A stretch of DNA of 64,000 bases from Hyperoplus lanceolatus (taxonomy: Eukaryota; Chordata; Actinopteri; Uranoscopiformes; Ammodytidae), in NCBI GenBank assembly GCA_026929865.2, contig CM049400.1, positions 23,979,501 through 24,043,500 of the forward strand. The letters run 5' to 3'. Numbering within the stretch: position 1 is the first letter of the stretch; each line of letters begins with the position of its first letter. Shown here in pieces: positions 1-11,051 of the stretch. Both the position numbers and the translations under genes were made by a program. The notes under the pieces were generated by a model. That model was not told the DNA's origin. It worked only from the letters and a program-made list of their open reading frames with translations, and did not search any database.

Positions 1-149
1 TAGTCAACTGAAACTTGACTAGACTAAAAAGAGTTTAAACGTGACCAAGACTAATAAAAACTAAAATGACAGTTTGACACAAAGACTAGACTAAAACTAA
101 ACTTAAAACAGGCCGCCAAAAACAACACTACTTCCAGACACTGCCAGAT

Positions 150-468
150 TGTAAACTCTGTTACCCAGTCAGTAACTCTCCAGCCACCTAGACCTTTTGT
201 AGTTCCGCCTGCATTAAGGTTGTTGCTAAATTCTGTTTGCCACAGTCTCCCAGCCTGACTCCAGCCACCAGCTCCAGACCCCTTTGCCTGCCTGCTCTTG
301 CCTGCCTCTGCTCGTCTCCCCAGATTCTCCCCTTGGCACTTCCTCCTGGACCCCCATGCCTGTCAGCCACTCCAGAGCACGGCCCAAAGCCCCAGATTCC
401 TTTTAAATAAACCCTCTTAAACTGGTACTGTCTCTGCGCCTGTGTCCTCCCTGTCCAGCCGTTACACA
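150..468 (+). mobile_element. Possible LTR-derived fragment (3' part)
   Basis: A CT-rich stretch with a polyadenylation signal (AATAAA near 407) ends in a short GT-rich segment and CCGTTACA. This layout resembles the R/U5 end of fish Ty3/gypsy-type long terminal repeats. No matching second repeat or coding region is visible next to it, so it would be a solitary, old, broken fossil. The call rests on general layout only and a different repeat class is possible. Confidence 0.25.
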
Positions 469-532
469 AATAAAGTTGGAAAATAATAATACCAGGTAAA
501 CTAGGAGTGATCATGAAAATGTTATGTGTTTG

Positions 533-533
<1 letters not shown>

Positions 534-569
<36 letters not shown>
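534..569. repeat. (GT)n dinucleotide microsatellite
   Basis: About 18 uninterrupted GT units are followed by a short interrupted GT tract. It is a simple repeat and creates spurious Val/Cys reading frames on both strands. Confidence 0.95.
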
Positions 570-570
<1 letters not shown>

Positions 571-582
571 CGTGTGTGTAGA

Positions 583-2165
583 TGGTCTTTCTTGTTTCTG
601 GGGTTCTCTGTTCTTATTGCAGACTTAACTACTACTATTACTACTACTTCTGTAAAAAAACAAAAACAAACAAGTGTTACACTGTTTTTATGGTTCATTC
701 TCATTTTGAGAATCTGTACCTAGCATAAATAAGGTAGAAGCAATAACAGTGCTGTATAAGCATTCAATTCAGGTTTAATGGAGAATGTCCTCTGGTTACA
801 CTACTTAGGTCCAGTGGTCGTATAATCATTTCAGAGGGCCTACGTCTGTAGATTAACCAAATGTGTTATTAACTATATCTGCCAACTCCATGTGTGGTAT
901 TGAATTTGTAAATGTGAATGATATTTTACGGTATTTTAATTTGTTTACGTTATGTTTCAGTGCTATAGAATAATTGGTCAGTGCTTGCTTATGAACACAA
1001 AATAGTATGCTCAAATACGAAATGAAATGAAATCACTTGTTTTGGATTTGTTTAAACTTGATTATCAATTCTTGTCTGGCTTTGTATGTTGCATTTCTGT
1101 TGGGCTTTTATGTGAAAGCCCTTGAAGTATTTTGACACACAACAGTGACAGTCATTATAGTTTCTTTGTGAAATGATTTGTGGTAAATGAAATGTTAGAA
1201 GTTAAATATAAGTATGCCAAAATGTATCACAACATCTTGAACGGTCTCTAATCAAAACTATTTCACAGTAAATTGGCGAATTTACTGTCCTCCCTGAATC
1301 AACACAATGCATATTGTCGTCATGCAGTTGTCCATCTTTGGCAGTGTTTCAATGCCATCAAAGCCATGTTTGCCCTTGGAGGAGCCCCTACCTGAGAAGC
1401 TATTTGAACATATCCACTTGATATTACCATATATAAAGGGTATAAGTTATAATGATTGTGCTGTTTGAATCATTTGTAGTTTTTACAGTTTTTGTTTTAA
1501 TCCAACAATTCAATAATACAGAATTGGGATTTGAAAATTATTTAGGATCAACTGAATTAATTTTATTTAAGAAGGGGACAGTGCAAATTAAAAAAACACA
1601 TACATGGGCTAAAAATGCCAGAATTAGCCAACATTCTACTTTTCATCTAGAGTCCCCTGCCTAGTGCAACACTGATGATAATTAAATTTATTTTTTGTAC
1701 TTTTGACATGAAAAAAAGCCATGTGCTCCAGCTTGTTCCTGGGTTTAACTACCTATCTTGCACACACTGTATGCACACATCTGCATAATGTGGTTAATTG
1801 AAAATTAACCTTGTACTTTACTTGAATCTTATCATTTTATGCTACTTTATACTTCTACCCAACTACAATTCCGCGAGAAAAAATTCTACTTTTTACTCCA
1901 TTACATTTATCTGTCAACTTAAGTTACTGGTTAGGTTATGAACCAATATTTTTTGCACATGAATCATATGAAGAGTTTCTAAAATATTGTAGGCTATATA
2001 TCCAACACTGACAAAAATGAAAAGGCTATTGAGTATTTTGATGATGGTAATGTTTAAAGCAAGTATCTCCAAAATGTCATGGCATGGCATTTAATAATTT
2101 AACCCTCATCCCAAAGACTGGGGTCATTTTGGGTGGGAGGGAATTTCACAGTGACAGTGGGCTTC
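583..2165. other. AT-rich region with no recognised gene
   Basis: No splice-consistent or conserved coding segment was seen on either strand. Around 1790-1940 the sequence resembles a dispersed fish repeat (TACTTTATACTTCTAC followed by TTTTTACTCCATTACATTT), but its ends could not be fixed. Confidence 0.5.
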
Positions 2166-2297
2166 TACATGAGGTTTCCAAACTACTTTCTTAACCAAAC
2201 AGGATTTGGAAGGTCTAAATGCATTACATAATGACATTTATGGGGTAGGGGAATCTACTACTGATCTAACTACTAAAATTGTCCGAGGTAGGATACC

Positions 2298-3062
2298 CAG
2301 GGGTGGATTACTGCACGGGCACACCGGGCACAGGCCCAGGGGCTCAGGGGGGCCCTTAGCCAGAGACACTGATCGTAACTTTTCATATCACATAGTCAAA
2401 GAGCTCAGTCACTGATGTCAATAACAGGGTCCAAAAAGGAATAGCCTAAATATAAGGATATACTTATTAAAATGTAACAAGATAGAAATCATCATGGGCC
2501 CTCAACTAGTAGGGGAGAAATACAAAAGCAAGTTAAAAACAACAGCATTAGTAGCTCCATCTAAGGGGCTCCATGAGGGGCCTTGAAGGCAAGGAATTCT
2601 AAATTGTTCATAAAAAGTAGCTATCCACCCTTTATCTGCTGAAATGGGCCCCTCCATCATGGAATATGGGTCTGCAGACCAATCTACTGTACTGTTTTTA
2701 CAGCTGCAGAGTAAAGAGTGCTGCCTGTTTAAGAAAAATCTGAAAAATAACGTTCGTTCTGCATCTCAGGATTTGATATAGCCTCTAAAATTTCCTCTCA
2801 AAGTGCACCAGATTGATGCATTTTACTTTAAAAAGGTAAAAAAAAATCCGGTGGGACATGCCCCCAGACCCCCCAAAAAGGTACAGGGTCCCTCCAACAG
2901 TATCCCAAAATTCTGTGGGAAATACTGATTTCCTTTATATGTTTTTGCCATTAATTGTATGTATCTGTGTGGAAAAGTCAGTGTACCTGACTGGATAGGG
3001 AGGAGTGGGGGGCCCTTTAAGAGTTTGTGCCCAGGGGCCCATTATCTCATAATCCGTCTATG
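2298..3062. mobile_element. Non-autonomous hAT-type DNA transposon, 765 bp, in the LINE endonuclease
   Basis: The element is bounded by an exact 8-bp target-site duplication AGGATACC (2290-2297 and 3063-3070). Removing it restores the LINE codons for GRIP-GGVAILW. Ends are imperfect inverted repeats sharing GGATTA (CAGGGGTGGATTA against the complement of TAATCCGTCTATG). The GC-rich left end and the GGGGCCC-type right end pair loosely. No transposase frame is present, so it is non-autonomous. The 8-bp duplication is typical of hAT transposition. Confidence 0.85.
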
Positions 3063-3465
3063 AGGATACCCGGGGGTGTAGCTATCCTCTGGAATAAGAA
3101 ATATGATCCACTTATTTCAGTTGTAAGATTGGGGGTGTATTGGGCTATTGGTATAGAGTTTAATTGTCATGATACAAAGTTTATCCTCATAAACATATAC
3201 ACTCCTTATGAGTGTTATGACAATGAAGCAGAATATCTTAATCGATTAGCATTCATTGGCTCTTTTATTCAAGATAATGCCTCAACCTGTATTTTCGTTG
3301 TAGGAGACATGAATGCTGACATCTCTGATATGAATTCTCTCTTTGCTAGACATCTAATTCATTTTTGCTCTGATGCTGTTTAGTACTCTCAAGCAATGGC
3401 ATGTGGCAGGGCTTCATGCCGAAGCTAGGAGGGCTTTTAAAGCCTGGATAGTGTCTGGTAGAGAC

Positions 3466-5076
3466 TAGGGTTGCAAAGGGGTGGAAAGTTTCCCGTAAAT
3501 TACCGGAAGGTTTCCGGAAACTTTCCACGGGAACTTTCGCTCTGGAATTTTGGGAATATTCAAAATTGGAAATTATAGGAATTAACTAAATGGCGGTAAC
3601 TTAAATGATTTTTTTTTTTCATACAAACATAAATCTAAACATTTAAACACTATGTTTGTTCATAGGCAGACATCCATGCAAAATAATACAATTAAAAAAC
3701 ATTACATTTGAACAGATTTAGGGGAGAGTGGCCTAAGTTGTGCCACTTTTTACTCTAAGTGACTTTAAAGTGAGGCCTTGACAGTAAAGTCTCCAACTCA
3801 AATATATACATATATTTCAGGGTGTTGTGCATCCCCGACAATAAAAACTTTGGATCTGGAATAAACTGTTGACGAAATATAGCTTTCGGAAAAAAGTTGT
3901 CTTGTGGCACAACTTGCCCCCGGTGTAGTGTAAGTTGTGCCATTGGAGAAAATACCATGGGGTAAATTGTGCCATTGATATATATCTCATAAACTGTATT
4001 GCAAGACACATCCATTACTTACTCCACTTACTTAAAACTCACCTAGGCTCTTTGGCACAAATCACCTCAACCCCAGAATTTTGGATAATAAGCATGATGC
4101 AGCAGTTTAGGGCTGACATCGTCCTAACTATATAGACACAAAGTGTAGCATACTAAAGCACTAAAACGTGTCAAATGTTTTCAAACTTGTCTATAATTGT
4201 TCAGACACAATAATCAAAAAACCTTGATCATGGAAATTTTACTTTGAAAGGCAAAACATAGTTTTTTGAGCTTAAATGTGCTTATATCTTATTCCATGTT
4301 TCTCCCTTCTTTACAGGATGAGTCAAATGGATGGCTCTTCTTAAATATGTGGTCACATTTCCAATTTCTTCTATGGTTATCTAGAAACAATGGGTGGCAA
4401 AAGTTGCCCACTGGCACAACTTAGGCCACTCTCCCCTATTTGTAAGAAGAACTTTATCAAGTTTTGATTATTTTATGAACAATCAAAAATTTCCCTGAAC
4501 AACAAAAAGATGCATGTTGAGTAAAATTTTACTCATCTGTCTGACCCATGGGGTCTGACTCCACCCATTCAATGAATAAAGTCAAATGCCCCCCATGTGA
4601 TGGAGGAATGCACAGTGCATGTAGGGGGTGTGGCCTCAGTACCCCTGCAGTAGGATGTGTGCTATGTGCAATTTGCCTAGTGTACTTGCATAAAATCTGG
4701 TTGTTTTAGTCAAGATTATGCTAAAATATATTGTCCCCAACTATATTTAAAATCACAGTTTAAGCCTCTGTAAACCTGGTCTAGCAAAAACAAATTTATG
4801 ATATCAAGTTGGGTGTCTCAATAAACTTTAAAAAACAATCTGATTTGAAATGAAATGTTCATAAATATATTAAAACTTTGTGTAAAAAACTGTTTTTACA
4901 GTCTAGAACGTTTGTCTGGACTGAAATAACATAGTTGGGTGAATTTAGTGCATTGGGTTGCTTTAAATTTAGTAAATTCACGTTTATTCCCGTTAATTCC
5001 CAAAATTCCCGTTAATTCACATAAATTCCCATGGAAAGTTTCCAACTTTGAAAATTCCCGGAATTTTGCAACCCTA
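3466..5076. mobile_element. Non-autonomous hAT-type DNA transposon, 1.6 kb, in the LINE linker
   Basis: The element has perfect 12-bp terminal inverted repeats TAGGGTTGCAAA / TTTGCAACCCTA and an 8-bp target-site duplication GTAGAGAC (3458-3465 and 5077-5084). Subterminal sequence contains repeated TTCCCGTTAATTCCC-like motifs on the right and GGAAAGTTTCC-like motifs on the left. No transposase is visible. It carries a further element at 3720-4437. Removing it rejoins the LINE frame as VSGRD-RQGP. Confidence 0.9.
3720..4437. mobile_element. MITE-like DNA transposon, 718 bp, nested in the hAT element
   Basis: Inverted repeats of at least 25 bp are exact: 3721-3745 (GGGGAGAGTGGCC... to GTTGTGCCA) against 4412-4436. 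Internal copies of AAGTTGTGCCA occur near 3908-3945. The target-site duplication is ambiguous: ATTT (3716-3719 and 4438-4441) or a TA dinucleotide, depending on where the end is drawn. No coding capacity was seen. Superfamily is not assigned; Tc1/mariner-like is possible if TA is correct. Confidence 0.85.
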
Positions 5077-5852
5077 GTAGAGACAGACAGGGACCTTTAT
5101 TTGAACAGAAGAAACGTGCAAATGCACATTTTAAATACGCACTTCGATACATCAAAAGGAATGAGAACTCGCTGAGGTCTGAGTCTCTGGCATGTAAGTT
5201 ACAATATAAAAACTATAATGATTTCTGGAAAGAGATTAGAGCCATGAACAATAGTAAATTGCCCTTACCTACAGATGTTGAGGGAGTCAGTGGATCAGAT
5301 GCTATCTGTCAGATGCGGCGACAACATTATAATGAGTTATTTAATTGTAATGGGAGGAATAATTTTGAGGTTGGATATGTTTATAATAATGAAAATGTGG
5401 TTATCAATTCAGAAGAGATACAACCTGCAGTATTGGGTTTAGATGACAACAAAGCTTGTGGTGCTGACAAAATAACTGCTGAACATCTAAAATATGCTAG
5501 CAGGAAACTTATTACTCTGCTTGCTATATGTATGACAGGATTCTTAGGCCATGGGTCTCTGCCTGAAGCCATTTTACCAGTACTATTAGTGCCTGTTCTT
5601 AAGGACAAAGCTGGCAAAATAAACAGTATAGACAATTATAGGCCCATAGCTTCAGCCAGCATTGTTTCCAAAATCTTGGAGAAAATCCTCCTTAGCAGGT
5701 TGGAAAAGTACATTCTTACCACAGATAACCAATTCGGTTTTAAACGTAAACATGGTACTGATATGTGTATATTTGCCTTAAAGGAAATCTTAGACCGATA
5801 TAATAGCTTGAATTCTACTATCTTTACGTGTTTTATAGATGCTTCCAAGGCA

Positions 5853-6043
5853 CCCACTCTGTAAATGTTTCAATCGTTTTGTTTTCTCTTCTCTTCACTT
5901 GTTGTGTATTTGATGTATTTGCATTGAATGTTTTGTTTGTATTGTTGTTTTGAATTTGTTTTGACTCGACGTCATTGAAAATGAGGGTCACCCCTCAATT
6001 GGTCTCTCGAGGATAAATAAAAGTTAAATGAAATGAAATGAAA
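5853..6043 (+). mobile_element. 5'-truncated LINE 3' tail inserted in the RT frame
   Basis: A foreign 191-bp segment separates codons for FIDASKA (ending 5852) and FDRVNH (starting 6044), two parts of reverse-transcriptase motif A. It ends in GGATAAATAAAAGTTAAATG followed by an (AAATG)n tail. This resembles the 3' end of fish L2/Rex1-type LINEs and fits 5'-truncated target-primed insertion. No clear target-site duplication was found. Confidence 0.75.
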
Positions 6044-7279
6044 TTTGATCGTGTTAATCATCAGAAACTGTTCCTTAAGTTGCATCATAGAGGAGTGCCT
6101 AAAGTCATTATTAGAATCTTAGTCTATTGGTAAGCTCATCAGTCTATGCAGGTGAAATGGGAGGACTCTGTGTCAGAACCTTTCTATGTTGGTAACGGTG
6201 TACGCCAAGGTGGAATCCTATCTCCTTTTCTTTTTAATGTGTATATGGACGAATTGTCACAGCAGTTGAATGCATGCAATACAGGATGTGTGATTGGCAA
6301 TAGTCTCATTAATCACCTTATGTATGCTGATGATTTGGTTATATTTTGCCCATATAGTGTTGGCTTACAATAACTTTTGAAGGTTTGTTCCCAATACGGT
6401 GTGGATGTTGATATTCAATGTAATGCAAATAAAAGCAATATTATGATTGTCAGAGGCAAAGAAGACAGGAAATTGGTATTTCCTGATTTATTTTTATCTG
6501 GTACTGCTCTTAAAGTATGTGATGATGTGAAGTATTTAGGCCACCATTTTGTTAATGATTTGTCAGATGATAAAGACATCAAAAGACAGTGTCGTAAGAT
6601 GTATGGTCAAGCCAATATGCTTGCACGTAAAGTTAACATGTGTTCTACTGCTGTAAAGGTCGCGCTATTTAGAGCATTCTGTACCCCGCTATATACTGCC
6701 CATTTGTGGCGTGCTTACAGAAAAAGCAATATGAAAAAACTAACTGTGGCGTATCATGACGGAATGCGGATGCTTCTTAGAATACCGAGATGGTCTAGTG
6801 CCAGTCAAATGTTTGTAAATGTTGGTGTGCCTACCTGTCATGCTTTAATTAGGAATTTGATGTATCGTTTTATGTGTAGGTTGACAGCATCTGAAAACGG
6901 TATTATTCAGGCATTGGTCAAGCCTGGGTTCAGCTCTGTCAGGTTCTCATCAACACTCTGGAGACATTGGAGGGCATCTTTGTATACTGCAAGTGTCGTA
7001 TGCTGATCTCTTATTATATTTGTGTTTTTTTAATCTGCATGCATTGGTGTGCTTTTTTGTTGTTATCTTTATATTGAGTCTATTTTTTATACATTGTACT
7101 ATGGATCTTCATGTGTCCTGAATAAAATCACATATATATGTATATAGGCCTATACTGTAGTTAAAATAACCAGCAACCAACACTTCCTATTAGTAATCTT
7201 TTTCAGAAGTAGGCCTTTGTCCAGGAGACTAGTTCCTATCATGTCCTGATCTGTCCTGATCTCGCAAGCTTCATATTCA

Positions 7280-7918
7280 ATTCTCTTCCACGATCCCGTT
7301 GCCCTCTGACCGCAACGCTGTTTTTATACTACTTTTCTAGTCTTAATTTCTTGTTTTACACTGCTATAGAGCAACCTGACACGAATCACATCACAAAAAA
7401 CTATGTAGATTTTCGGGAAGCTCTTTCTCTTATTTTAGCGATCCAGCACATCCTGTCAACACTTGAGTGTGTGTGCTTCGGGCATCTCCGCTCCCTCCGC
7501 CTGTGCTTCGGCGATCTCCGCTCCCGTCCCCCCCCCCCCTCCTGCAAACCCCACTCCATTGTGATTGGTTACCTTCCTTCCGGAACACTTTCAGTGGCGG
7601 GAAGCGCGAGCATGGACCTATAAGGGCGCGAGGCAGACGCGAACAGGGAAGTGACAGCATTACCATACATGGAAACATCCGCGTGGTGACTTCACAAAGT
7701 TTTATGCGACGTCACAAATTATGAAAGGGTAGACCGTGACTTCTCGACTGGCTAGAATAGTGTTTGGTGCTCTGCACAGACACCCCAGACGGTCAGCAGG
7801 GAATACGTCGAAATGCATGTAAGTCATTATTTGATAATTTAGTATGGTTAAGCATGACTATGAATCATCATAACAACGTTTATAGGTCATAAAAGTCAAA
7901 AAGCATCATAGGTCCTCT
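7280..7918. mobile_element. Probable right part of a TTAA-target DNA transposon
   Basis: A locally CpG-rich stretch ends in AGCATCATAGGTCCTCT next to TTAA (7919-7922), a terminus type common among fish elements that duplicate TTAA. A matching left end was not found, so the left boundary is a guess and the copy is probably truncated. Apparent reading frames within it look like composition artefacts. Confidence 0.4.
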
Positions 7919-8149
7919 TTAAGAAGATGGTAAAATTACCAGGTTTCCTTATTTTCCTTCCTCATTATTTTTTAACCTCTTTACTTCCCTCCTTTAGGCT
8001 AGTCCTAGGCTACTTTTATGTTTTTGGTTACACATACAGTAGTAGGCCTAGGCCTATAATAGTAGGCTAGTACAATAAAATTATAATCCAGAGGAGATAC
8101 ATTTAGCATTAGCCTACAGCAGCACAAAACCAGGAGGTATAGTCAAGAG

Positions 8150-9231
8150 CAGTGTTGGGAACGTTACTTTAAAAAAGTAATTAGTTATAGTTACTCACTA
8201 CTTGTTCCAAAAAGTAACTGAGTTAGTAACTGAATTACTTTATAATAGAAGTAATTAGTTACCAGGGAAAGTAACTATTTGCGTTAGCCTACTGTAAAAA
8301 AAAGTTGCTATATGTCAAAAAAATTTATTTTTCTGAGCAGTTTTCACAAGTCAGTTGAAATGAGTAGAACAAACAGGCAGGCCTACTTGTAGGCTACATA
8401 ACCTTCAATGTGTATTGCACATCAATAGACAGCAAGAGGTTTATCCTGCACTTCAAGTATTTTGTTCTCAACAAAAGTAGTAGAGGAAACTGCTGAATGT
8501 ACCGTGCTGATCTGCTATATCACTGGATTCACTTCAGGGGTGTCGGCTAAAGCCACTATAGTAGCCTAAATAATAAAACACTACTTAAGGCCAAAAACGT
8601 CAGACTATTAAGCATGAGACGATGAGAGGAGGAGTAAGGATTTATCCTATGTTTATTTCCTTCTTTAACATGCACAGCAGCATACAGATCCCAGGAAAAG
8701 AACAGTAGCAATATTCGGCTTGTGATGACACGCTAAACAGCTGTTTCAACCGGCGAATCGCGGCCGTTTAATAACGTGCATAAATTATAACTTATAGAGA
8801 TGGGAAAACTCCATGCACTTACTCACAAGGGCGATGCAAACAAACTCAGGGAGGGCACGTTTCGACCGATAGGTAATTACTGCGGCAAAGTGCAGGCTCA
8901 CACAACAGAGAGAAAAAGAAAAAGAAACTTCACTAAACAGGCGCTCCGGCTGACTGACGTGACGGCGCTAACTGACAGTTATAATGTCATCCACACTGAA
9001 TAAAACACAACTTAAAACACACCGGTCTCCTCACTAGCAGTATGGAGCCATGGGTGCGTTCGGATTACACAGTTTATTCAATCAATTCATAGTAACGCAC
9101 CGCATTTAACGTTCAGTAACGATAACGGCGTTGTAACGACGGAAAAAGTAATTAGTTAGATTACCCCGTTACTGAAAAAAGAACGGCGTTACCTAACGCC
9201 GTTATTTTAAACGGCGTTATTCCCAACACTG
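8150..9231. mobile_element. Non-autonomous hAT-type transposon, 1.08 kb
   Basis: Ends are inverted repeats CAGTGTTGGGAACGTTACTTT and the complement of TTATTCCCAACACTG. Flanks carry an exact 8-bp duplication GTCAAGAG (8142-8149 and 9232-9239). Subterminal regions are full of GTAACTGAGTTAGTAAC- and AACGGCGTTA-type short repeats on the two sides. No transposase frame was found. This end sequence is a very common fish hAT signature. Confidence 0.92.
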
Positions 9232-9255
9232 GTCAAGAGACAGATAGGGTGAGTA

Positions 9256-10456
9256 TTGTCAAAATGGGACACTGTCAAAATGGGACAGTTAAACTTTGCA
9301 ATGAAATAAATATTCAAGGAATACACAAAACAACCCAATAAAAGTACCTATGTATAGCTTAGAGTGTCTGTGATGAATTAAAAAAGGTCACTTTGGTATG
9401 ACATCATATGGGGGAGCGTGGCCTCGCGCACAGTGACAGTTGGTCCAAGAATCACAATGGTAAGTGACATGACATAGCATTCTGACCTAAAACGTGTTAA
9501 GCTTTTATAAAACTAAAAACAAATACTTAATATATAATTCTTTTATATGTTGTAATGGTGTATAATTGTGCATGAAATTAACAATGAATTCATTTCTAAA
9601 ACCTTACACAATTTTGTAAAATGCTTGTTTTGATACTGTCCCAAATTGCCAGTTGCCTACTGTCAAAATGGGACAGTATATTATGGTCAAAATGGGACAC
9701 CGCTTTTTGTCATTTTAAGAGAGGAAAACTGTTATTGGTGATCATAAAACAGTTTCTATATTTAAATAAATTGTTGTTCTTAACTGGATCAAATATAGGA
9801 AGAAAGCTGTGTGAAGAAAACAATCCAAGTAAAGCCTCAAAGTGGAAGACATTGGAAGCTCAGAGGGCACATAAGTTTGCAGAGTCTGCAGAAAGAGTTA
9901 CGGTGACGAAGCAGACCCCAGAAATATAGAAGAATGGATAATGTGTGTTGAATGCAAGCAGTGGTTCCATGAGTCCTGTGGGGAGGACTTTGGCGTAATT
10001 CAAGATGGAGAGATTTTTACTCCATGATTTGGTAGTCCTCTTATGGGACTCCATCCAAACTCTTTATGGCTATGCTATTATTTATTAGTGATCCTCCCCT
10101 TTTATTGTCTTAAATTAAAAATATAGATTGAAAAAAAGACCTAAGGGTAAGAGTAGAATGTTTTATGCCTAGAAATGCCAATTTTGGTGTCATGTTTTCA
10201 TACATTGTTTTTAAGACAAATAACATAACAGTTTAATACCATAAAATGAATTGTTTCTAAATTTAGCTTGATGGTTTCATATGTAGTTTTTAAAGACTTA
10301 CATTTTGGTTTTGCATTAAAAAATAGGCAATGTTGTTCATGTTCACTACCTATGTAAAAATAACCCATTCATTGTTGAACATTCTTCAATGCTATGTCTT
10401 TTATATCCTAATATCAGGTGTCCCATTTTGACAATGAAGGTGTCCCATTTTGACAG
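9256..10456 (+). mobile_element. Pogo/Tigger-like DNA transposon remnant with a zinc-finger coding piece
   Basis: Ends are 17-bp inverted repeats (T/C)TGTCAAAATGGGACAC flanked by TA (9254-9255 and 10457-10458), the target of Tc1/mariner-type elements. The core repeat TGTCAAAATGGGACA recurs near both ends and near 9660-9705. An internal stretch around 9800-9930 codes a charged segment. It is followed, in another frame at about 9918-9995, by EEWIMCVECKQWFHESCG. This has the C-x2-C...W-F-H-x2-C spacing of the PHD-like finger at the C-terminus of many pogo/Tigger transposases. The rest of the transposase is absent, so the copy is internally deleted. Confidence 0.7.
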
Positions 10457-10458
10457 TA

Positions 10459-10920
10459 GCGCCTGCTGAAAAGTGGTCTACGGACATTTCGTGTTTCAGA
10501 TGGAACTGTTGATTCTGTGTTTTAATATTCTTATTTTTTTCCTTTGCATATCTTAGTAAAGGAGTTGGTGTTTATAGAATAGTATAATGTTTGGGGCTCA
10601 GACGAATGGAAAATTCTGTAAATTGCTCCGAAAGACAAATTTTCGAAAAGTGTCCCAATTTAACAATACTAACCCTACTTATAGAATATATAACCTAGTC
10701 TACTCGGAAATCAAACAGACGAATAGATTTGATGATCTGAAAGCTGTATGGGACTCATTGTTTTTGAAGGGGGACTTTTCTGACAGCTAATGCCAACATT
10801 TTGCTGCTTCTCCTTAACTAAATAACAATATGCTAAAGACCAATTCCCTGACATGTCAAAGACTGAATAAGCAGACAATTCAAGTTGAATCAGTACAATA
10901 GAAGATATGAGACACAAATT
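10459..10920. other. Short intergenic region, no gene seen
   Basis: AT-rich sequence lies between the transposon remnant and the mucin 3' end. A 67-codon open frame at 10587-10790 shows no recognisable domain or context and is not called a gene. Confidence 0.5.
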
Positions 10921-10926
10921 TTTATT
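10921..10926 (-). terminator. Candidate polyadenylation signal of the mucin gene
   Basis: AATAAA reads on the minus strand 126 bases past the mucin stop codon. A second AATAAA overlaps the stop codon itself (TGTAATAAAA, near 11048-11055) and is probably too close to the coding end to be the main signal. Confidence 0.5.
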
Positions 10927-11051
10927 TGATCATTGATAAATACTCTCTTTACAATGGCAATTATCTTGTAAGAGATGTGATGATTGTTAAGACAGTTTGG
11001 GAATCAACTTTTACATCCCACATTCATAAATGTGTGTAATATTTTTTTTTA

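Larger units (their letters stand above)
2170..7130 (+). mobile_element. Decayed non-LTR retrotransposon (LINE) with APE and RT segments, split by later insertions
   Basis: Pieces on one strand give an APE-type endonuclease (2176-2297 and 3071-3381, with GGVAILW and GDMNADISD), a linker (3383-3465 and 5085-5240), and a reverse transcriptase (5240-5852 and 6044-7003). The RT shows NYRPIA, FIDASKA, GVRQGGILSPFLFN and the catalytic YADD at about 6322-6333. A 3' UTR ending in AATAAA lies near 7120. Four foreign segments interrupt it: 2298-3062, 3466-5076 (which itself holds 3720-4437) and 5853-6043. Codons rejoin in frame across each of the three direct insertion points. An internal deletion near 3381 removes the end of the endonuclease, and an in-frame TAA lies at 6371-6373. 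It is dead. Clade is uncertain (Jockey/I/L2-like). Confidence 0.85.

Noticed and set aside
7430-7724. Overlapping Pro/Arg/Gly-rich frames on both strands
   Set aside because: They come from a GC-rich, C-homopolymer-containing transposon segment and not from a gene.
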